Positions 18,634 through 24,585 of a stretch of DNA of 24,585 nucleotides are shown here, one piece after another; the stretch's first letter is position 1, and every line of letters starts with the position of its first letter. Under the pieces are notes generated by a model, which made no database searches, was not told where the DNA came from, and worked only from the letters and a program-made list of their open reading frames with translations. The translations under genes were made by a program, and so were the position numbers. Source of the DNA: Agrocybe praecox (lineage: Eukaryota > Basidiomycota > Agaricomycetes > Agaricales > Agrocybaceae); assembly GCA_964017145.1 (NCBI GenBank), contig CAXHKQ010000153.1, positions 1-24,585 of the forward strand. Direction: 5' to 3'.

Positions 18634-20617
18634 ATACATGAACCGCAACGTGTATTTTCTATATGCAAGAAGAACATAATCAGTCACGTGTGTCAGTTTC
18701 AACATTTTGTAGAGACCTAATGGTTTGAATTTTATGAATTTTGTTTTCATGAAACGTTAAAAGGACATGAACTTAATTTTTGAAAAATTGCGAAGGGCTC
18801 TAAAATGCTAACAACAAGTAATACAGTGGCTTCAAGTACGGTGGTACAAATTGAATGAATTTGGATATTTTTCCAGAAAATAAGCTGCAGAGCCTAAAAT
18901 ATCAAGTTCAAACATGCAAAATAAGTTGTAAAATGTTCATTGGTATAAAGTCGAATCAACAGCGAAAAATGGTGATCCTAATAATATTATAGAGATAGAA
19001 GTTATGCAACTTGAATTGGTTAAGTTGTTATCCCTTTACGTAGGTGGCAGATATTCTGATATTCCCTGCAAATAAGCAAGGGCTTTCTTCAACAAACTAT
19101 GTGCTTATGAAAAAAAGATTGTCGTTGTCTAACGTTCAGGCCATACGAACATGTTACACTTGGAATTGTGAAAATATTTATATCCATAGACTCTGTAGAG
19201 GTCTATTAAACCCTTATGTTCAAACAAATTACGCATAATTATGTTTAGGTCTCTAGCTTTGAAGTAAGAGCTAATTGGCACAAAGGTCATGTTGTAGTCG
19301 GTGCTCCTAAACTTTTGAATAACGACTTTAAAAGGGTTGAAGCTCGGACAATTCTTTGGTATGGTTAAAAAATATTCCATGAATTGACTTTGCTCTAAAA
19401 TTTGCCTTTTTGGTCATTATTTCTGCGTTTGGTGGCTCTTTGACCATCGCAAAGCAACATGGTATTTCTTTGAACGCATATTGCAGGCCAAAATCTGCAG
19501 GAACAAATAACAAAGTGTTGAGGCTTTGAAACAAGCCCTTTGTAGTGAGGTAAATCAATATTCGAACAAGCCACCAACGTAATGCGTGCTGAGGGCTATA
19601 GTTTCCTTCAGAGATGGCCATATCGAAAAATGATAGGGGCATCATAATTTGCAGATATTTATCATCATTTTGTTGTTATTGGTTTTTCTAAATTCAATGT
19701 CCTTATAGCTCAAAAACAGCCTTTACAAATATGCTTATCAATTGGGTCAACCCGTGAATCAAACTTGAATCAAATTCCTGCCCTCAGTCGGAAAACGCCC
19801 ACCGAACAAACATTAGAATATCACACCGAAAATATAGTCTATGCACGATACGTACGATTCGCAGCACAGCACAAATGGCAATGCGGCGGACACGAACTGC
19901 GCCAGCTCGAAGCGCAAAAGGCAAACGCCGCGTTTTGCTTATCAATATGTGTGTGTGTGCGTGCGGCTTGTGTCCGCTTGTTTAATAATGTAAATGTGTG
20001 TGCTGTGAACTCGCGCACGCGCTATCAGCATGCGTCGTTGTCGTCGTCGCTCCCATACAGTACAGCCTGCTGTTTGTGTGCAGGCCGAAACATACGGGCA
20101 GAGACGGGGATTATTGGGAATCGGAGCGTGTGCGCACAAAGCGTAAAATATACAACCAGACCGAGGCCTGCTGCTGATGGTGCAGGCAAGGTCTTATCTT
20201 ACATGCGTTGACGCCGAAGCGATTTGCTGTCGCGTCCAGCTCGCGAGGAATTAATCCCACAAATCGCCAGCCGCAACCAGCCCAATTTTAAATCCCGACT
20301 GGGTTTTCAGCGATAAATATTACGTTTCGTTTCGGGGCTCACGGACACGGAATTCGACCAAAGAAAACGGCGGACGATTTATGTAACCGCTCTCGAGCGC
20401 CTAATTTTAAAAGCACGCACTAACGCTTACGGGTTTTCTTGCAAATATTCATGCGCTGACGACAGTTGTGTGCTATTTCGCACGCAAACAAAGCCGAGCG
20501 CAAAAACAGAGACGCATACAAACACACATGCTCATGCACATACGGTCACGACGACCAACGAGCCATAACACACACATACGGGTTCACATTTGGTTAGACG
20601 AACGCAGTACTGTTTCC

Positions 20618-21006
20618 CAACCAGCATTGTTTGCCAGACCAGATGAAAGGGAGTCAATTGATTCCATCTCAAAGCTGTATGTACTACATACAATTTTGTT
20701 GAAACCTGTCTGCTAAACAGTCTTACATTCAGACGGAGTCGATGTATGTATGGCATAAAGTACAACTCGTTTTTTGGAATACTCGGTCTGAAGGTAGTTC
20801 CCTGATAACTCAATTGCAACAGTTCAAACGAGAATAAATTCATACAATTGCATGGTTGCCCATCAGCAGCACAGATTTTTCAGAGACGCATCTATCGGGC
20901 AATCTTGCTATTTGATGTTCATATTTTAAAAAACAACTGTTACTCAAACAGCGTTGTTTGCAGAACGTATGAAAGGCAGCCCATTGTCTTAATCTCAATT
21001 CAGTGA
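20618..21006. repeat. Diverged direct repeat pair
   Basis: A segment of about 60 bp with GTTTGC, ATGAAAGG and ATCTCAA in the same order occurs near 20618-20680 and 20946-21006. It suggests an old duplication or two copies of one repeat family. Confidence 0.5.
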
Positions 21007-21170
21007 TTGCTTGACGACCGAGAGATGGTACACAAACAAATTCGCATTGAAAATTATGCTTATTAATTTGTTTGTATGGATACATCAAAGGTTTCCATAC
21101 ATTATTACATAGTGGTGTGAATAATGGGTTTGTGGATGGTTGGTGTACCATCTCTCGGTCGACAAGCAAT
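21006..21170. mobile_element. 165-bp palindromic MITE-like element
   Basis: The left arm (21006-21033, core GACCGAGAGATGGTACAC) and the right arm (21143-21170) are inverted copies differing at about one base in 28. A second, shorter inversion (CAAACAAATT / AATTTGTTTG) lies inside. No target duplication is clear. Confidence 0.65.
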
Positions 21171-21539
21171 TAAGTCTCTGAGTCCAACTTTTAAGAAAAG
21201 TTGAGGTACAGCTCATACATCAATGGGGCAATTCGAATGCGTCCGAATATCTGGTAGGCAAGGCTTGAAACGGTAAGTGAAGGTCTTCGAGTATGGTCCC
21301 ATGTTTTTCCATAGAGCTCAATTGAACTCTGGACTACCCATTTAACCTTTCCACCAATTCCGGCAAACGTGGCAATGGCCCCTGTTCTCCAAACAATACA
21401 TAAGGCCGTTCAACTCAAATGTCCTCTCCATAATTATGTGAAATAATGAAGCTTATTGTGATATACGAGGCCCATTTGATGATAAATTGAAAACAAATAT
21501 TTTGTATTGCGTTATGATAATGCTAAAAATCGCCCTAAA

Positions 21540-21771
21540 ACGAAACGGTCGTAATTCTCTGTCGCGTGAATTATGGCATTATCGCACTTCTAAGCTATTA
21601 AACGAACTAAGGGCTCTGATTTTTCATATTTTTTCGCTTCTATTAGTGCACAAGGAACACAGCAAATATAGGTCATGATAATTTGTCTGTCAAATATACG
21701 TTTACTTTGACCAAACATGAGTTTAGTGCGCTAGAAAAAACGGTCGTAATTCTGTGTCTGCCACTGTACAT
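21540..21771 (-). mobile_element. Possible end of a Tc1-like element with paired direct repeats
   Basis: AAACGGTCGTAATTCT occurs at about 21540 and again at about 21736. The second copy runs to GCCACTG then TA, i.e. on the - strand TA then CAGTGGC, a common Tc1-like terminus. Two direct repeats about 196 bp apart inside one terminus resemble the IR/DR arrangement of some Tc1 elements. No matching opposite end was found. Confidence 0.4.
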
Positions 21772-21833
21772 ATAATTTGGTACTACTTTTTGGTACTACT
21801 TTTTCAGAATACAATTTTTTGTAAGCGATGATT

Positions 21834-21917
21834 CCCATTCACAAATTTTCGCAAGGCCCAAAACAACATTTAATTTGTTTAAGCTTTGATACCCATTCAC
21901 AAATGTTCGCAAGGCCC
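21834..21917. repeat. 26-bp direct repeat
   Basis: CCCATTCACAAAT followed by T/G and TTCGCAAGGCCC occurs at 21834-21859 and 21892-21917 with one mismatch. Just before it, TGGTACTACTTTT is repeated in tandem near 21778-21804. Confidence 0.8.
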
Positions 21918-22443
21918 CAGCTCCCACAAAACAATTTCTGAGATTATCGAACTATTTTTCAAAAACAAAACAGGAAAAATGGGCTGGGGAGTTACGAGAT
22001 AAGGACGATTTCCTACAGGTTAAAATAGATCAAATACTTCGATTGATGACGGAGTAATCAAATCGTCTAGTGGTTGGAAACTCTGCTTTATTGTATGTCT
22101 GATGGACGTGAATTCGTCAATAATAAATGCCGCGGAGCCGCGAGTCCGCGAGTGACGCATGCACAGCGACGGGGCATTATATTTCCAGCGAATAGGCACA
22201 CAAACTCACAATCAGCTCATCAGAGCAGCTCCAGTATAACCAGTATATGTACGACACAACATATTCGTGTCGTATATCGGTATATCGTCACCGTTGCTTT
22301 TGCTTTCGCGGCGGGTGCCTTGGACTCTAATTAGTTTGCGATATGTGAGCGTGTGTGTTCACATATGTGAATCAAAAACCTGTGTACGATGTACGACGCA
22401 TGCGCGCATTTAATTCACGCCATCATCGCCAAGGAAAACCTGC

Positions 22444-22478
22444 CACACACACAAACACACACACACACACACACACAA
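22444..22478. repeat. (CA)n microsatellite
   Basis: An almost pure CA run of about 35 bp. Confidence 0.95.
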
Positions 22479-22713
22479 CAGACATCTCAATGCTTCGGTG
22501 TCGGTGAGCCAGCCCAGCTGCAATATTATGTGTGTTTGTTGTTGCTGTGCGGCTGTGCGCAAATGCACAGTGCGCTGCTGCCCTGTGTCTGCGTGTACGT
22601 CTGTGTGTGTTTGATTCGCGAAATTCCGATAAATCAATACGGAGAAAGTCGGCCCGCTGTGGTCGCCGCGCTGGGCGTGTTGGGGTCACGGCTGTTCACA
22701 GTTTCACACTTAC

Positions 22714-22930
22714 CACGAAGGAGAATCTAAAGAAAGTCCGCGATCCGCAGATGGAGCCCCGCGCGATCTAGTGGAGGCCGCGACGAAGAGACGAAGTTGA
22801 TGACGTTGACGACCGTCGTGTCGATCGCGATGCGCGCGTTGACGACGGAAAAAATATGGTTCACTTGTCTCTCGAGCGCGTTCCTCGAACACACACGCGC
22901 ACTCGACGAAATGTTTTCTTCGACTGAACT
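22714..22930 (-). other. Vha100-1: Probable non-coding first exon of the V-ATPase subunit a gene
   Basis: On the - strand a strong donor TTCGTG|GTAAGTGTG lies at 22714/22713, at the end of a moderately GC-rich, transcript-like stretch. The first downstream acceptor with a coding exon behind it is at 18171. A TTCAGTCG initiator-like motif at 22928-22921 is a candidate start. A 101-codon open frame (23032-22727) crosses this exon; if transcription begins upstream of 23032 it would be an upstream frame ending before the donor. Only the donor is strong evidence. Confidence 0.55.
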
Positions 22931-23658
22931 AAATTTAGAATCGAGATCGAGATTTGAGGTACTTGTGTTGAGTGTTGAGTGAGACTTCGAGATTGAGGCT
23001 TGTCGAGGGGTTGAACAATATTGAAAATTCATATCGAACTGAATGAATTAATAAATTATTGAAATTGATGAAAATCCCGAATCAATCACCGATATCTATG
23101 GATTTAGTATTTTTCGTTATTAGTCACATACTGTTATTATTCTTCGAAATAGAACACATAAAAAAATCATGCACTGGACCTGATATTGAGGTTAAAAAAT
23201 GAGGAAATATCAAATTTCATGAATAATTATTCAAAATATTCCATTTTATTCTACAAACAAACTACATTCATTTCCAAGTGCACGCCCCTCATCTTCTTTG
23301 AATGTTACACTCAAACACCATATTTCACTCCTACTCGAGTACTTGTACTAGGTTGAGTACGAGTACTGCAATACTTCGGTACCGGTACTCGGTCTCGGTA
23401 CTCGATATATTTTCGATTAACACTCAACTCGCAGATATTCTTCTAGTACGCTTGTAATCAGCACTTTCACTCGTCGGAGCCTCTCAAACAGCTGTTGCGC
23501 TTATTGTTTACGTTAATGTTTGTTATTCTAAAAAATACGAGCCGCATATCCGCATGCAGTGCAGACGCAGGCGCAGGCAGACAACGATCTTTATCAAACA
23601 TCTGAAACTCGACCGCACCATGTTCACCATCCCCGCCCCTAATCACACGCTCCTGTAG
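22931..23658. promoter_or_regulatory. Divergent intergenic region between the V-ATPase and crotonase genes
   Basis: The two genes point away from each other here, so both promoters should lie in this roughly 0.7-kb stretch. It is AT-rich from 23030 to 23300, then has a cluster of GTACTCG-like, partly palindromic motifs at 23329-23408. No clear TATA box is visible. Confidence 0.45.
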
Positions 23659-24324
23659 TGGCGTCCTCGGGCGCCTCCGTCTACCCCTCGTCCCCGCTCC
23701 GCCGCTCCGCCAGCCACCAGCCGCCATCGTCCTGCTCTTCGGCCGTCGTCGACGACGCCACCCTCGCCGAACCCCGCCAGCAGCAGGTCACCTACGAATC
23801 GCAGGGCAATCTGGCCATCATCTGCATCGCAAATCCAGCAGCCCGGAATGCCATCGGCTCGCCGCTCAGTCGCCGGCTCGCCGAGGCGTTCGAGCGCTTC
23901 GACCGCGATGCCGACGCCCCGCGTGGCCGTCCTGTACGGTTTGGGAGGCGCCTTCTCCACTGGCACCGATATGAAAAGCGCTGCGCTGGTGCCGGACATC
24001 GAGGGCGGAGCGAAAGAGCAGCGCGGCAGTGCCGGCGCACTTCCGCAAGCCGGTCGTGTGCGGCGTGGGCGGATATTGCGTGGGCAGCGGTTTGGAGCTG
24101 GCGCTGCGCTGCGATCTGAGGGTTGTGGAGGGAGGGACGCAACGTTGGGGTTCTTCAATAGGAGGTATGGAGTGCCGTTGGCGGATGTGAGGAGTGCTGG
24201 CCGGTTGGCGGCGTTGGTGGGCGGTTCGAGGGCGGGCCGATTTGCTGCTGTCGGGGGCGGGCGATTGGCGGCAAGGAGGCGCTGGAGATGGGCGTGGCGA
24301 ATCGGGTGGTGGCGACGGGGACGA
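23659..24324 (+). pseudogene. Crotonase-family (enoyl-CoA hydratase-like) exon with four frame changes
   Basis: Crotonase proteins hydrate or isomerise acyl-CoAs, often in mitochondria. Recognisable pieces in order: NLAIICIANPAARNAIGSPL, then VAVLYGLGGAFSTGTDMKS (first oxyanion-hole region), then HFRKPVVCGVGGYCVGSG and LELALRCDLRVVE (second oxyanion-hole region), then LGFFNRRYGVPLAD, then KEALEMGVANRVV. They fall in frames 0, 1, 2, 1, 0, so breaks lie near 23920, 24010-24035, 24125-24140 and 24200-24270. The exon has an acceptor-like CTCCTGTAG before it and a donor-like A|GTGAGT after it, and its length of 666 restores the original frame. An alternative start is the ATG at 23620 in good context, but it meets TAG after 12 codons. 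It is either a decayed gene copy or a real exon carrying sequence errors. The family call is firm; the state of the gene is not. Confidence 0.75.
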
Positions 24325-24585
24325 GTGAGTATGAAGTTGACAATCGAATATGAGATCGGTGATACGGAGGTATAAGACAATTACACCCACCCGACACCAA
24401 AAAAATACTCGCTTCAAATATGAAATTTCTCATGTGTTTTGTACTCCTAAAAACGGAAATCATAATAATTTTCATTTCCATGGATTAGTTTTTATGTTAT
24501 GATTTTGTGTAGTTGTTATGAATAATTGGCAATATTTCGGGTTGGGTTGAAAACACAAAACTGCATAATATACCAAAAGAAAGAC
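24325..24585. other. Sequence after the crotonase exon, probable intron
   Basis: AT-rich, following a GTGAGT donor. No further exon is visible before the window ends. Confidence 0.5.

Larger units (their letters stand above)
18171..22713 (-). other. Large 5' UTR intron of the V-ATPase gene, repeat-rich
   Basis: This inferred 4.5-kb intron joins the donor at 22713-22712 to the acceptor at 18172-18171. It holds a 20-bp direct repeat (18572 and 18614), a GC-rich stretch at 19780-20460 without convincing coding sequence, diverged direct repeats at 20618 and 20946, a palindromic element at 21006-21170, DNA-transposon-like repeats at 21540-21770, a 26-bp direct repeat at 21834 and 21892, and a (CA)n tract. 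Open frames at 19129-19645 (- strand) and 19765-20211 (+ strand) resemble no protein I know and lack coding character. Confidence 0.55.

Noticed and set aside
19129..19645. Antisense frames of 83 and 105 codons, considered as a transposase remnant
   Set aside because: I could not find DDE motifs, zinc fingers or any family pattern; the region is AT-rich intron.
19765..20211. 148-codon + strand frame in a GC-rich stretch
   Set aside because: It is Cys/Ala/Arg-rich with simple-sequence segments (GTGTGTG), and has no domain or splice support.
18824..21771. A 2.9-kb transposon bounded by TACAGTGGC and GCCACTGTA
   Set aside because: Only the terminal seven or so bases match; beyond them the two ends differ, and the interior mixes unrelated repeats.
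1..24585. CRISPR array or bacterial operon structure
   Set aside because: No regularly spaced identical repeats; introns and eukaryotic retroelements exclude a prokaryotic origin.

Overview
The window is nuclear DNA of an insect, most likely a dipteran and probably a mosquito. It has GC-rich exons with GT-AG introns in AT-rich surroundings, a V-ATPase subunit a that reads like dipteran Vha100-1, a BEL/Pao LTR retrotransposon, and a Tc1/mariner relative with the D37E spacing first described from mosquitoes. The species call is inference; no rRNA, mitochondrial or other diagnostic sequence is present.

Layout. (1) 3-8918: a nearly complete BEL/Pao retrotransposon on the + strand with two identical 426-bp LTRs. 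Its 3' LTR is split by a 1168-bp dead DD37E transposon (7632-8799) flanked by a TA duplication. (2) 8919-10189: intronic sequence with an inverted-repeat MITE (9039-9593) and a tRNA-like B box that suggests a SINE remnant. (3) 10190-18144: on the - strand, seven coding exons of a V-ATPase 116-kDa subunit a gene, including a 42-nt in-frame micro-exon. The last coding exon, roughly 70-90 residues, is not in the window. The retrotransposon therefore sits antisense in the intron before the last exon. (4) The introns carry a 907-bp foldback element, a 192-bp MITE, and a duplicated hairpin unit. (5) 18171-22713: a 4.5-kb intron in the 5' UTR with several diverged repeats and one 165-bp palindromic element. 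(6) About 22714-22930: a probable 5' UTR exon of the V-ATPase gene. (7) 23659-24324, + strand: a crotonase (enoyl-CoA hydratase-like) exon with four internal frame changes, head-to-head with the V-ATPase gene.

The working host gene is V-ATPase subunit a, which builds the proton path of the V-ATPase. Most of the rest is transposable-element history: old MITEs inside introns, then a recent BEL insertion, then a still younger insertion of a transposase-dead DD37E copy, which implies an active transposase elsewhere in the genome. I found no sign of a wholly new system. The most interesting points are this nested, datable pair of insertions, the split Gag/Pol frame of an otherwise young BEL element, the micro-exon, the twin intronic hairpins, and the crotonase exon whose frameshifts cancel out.
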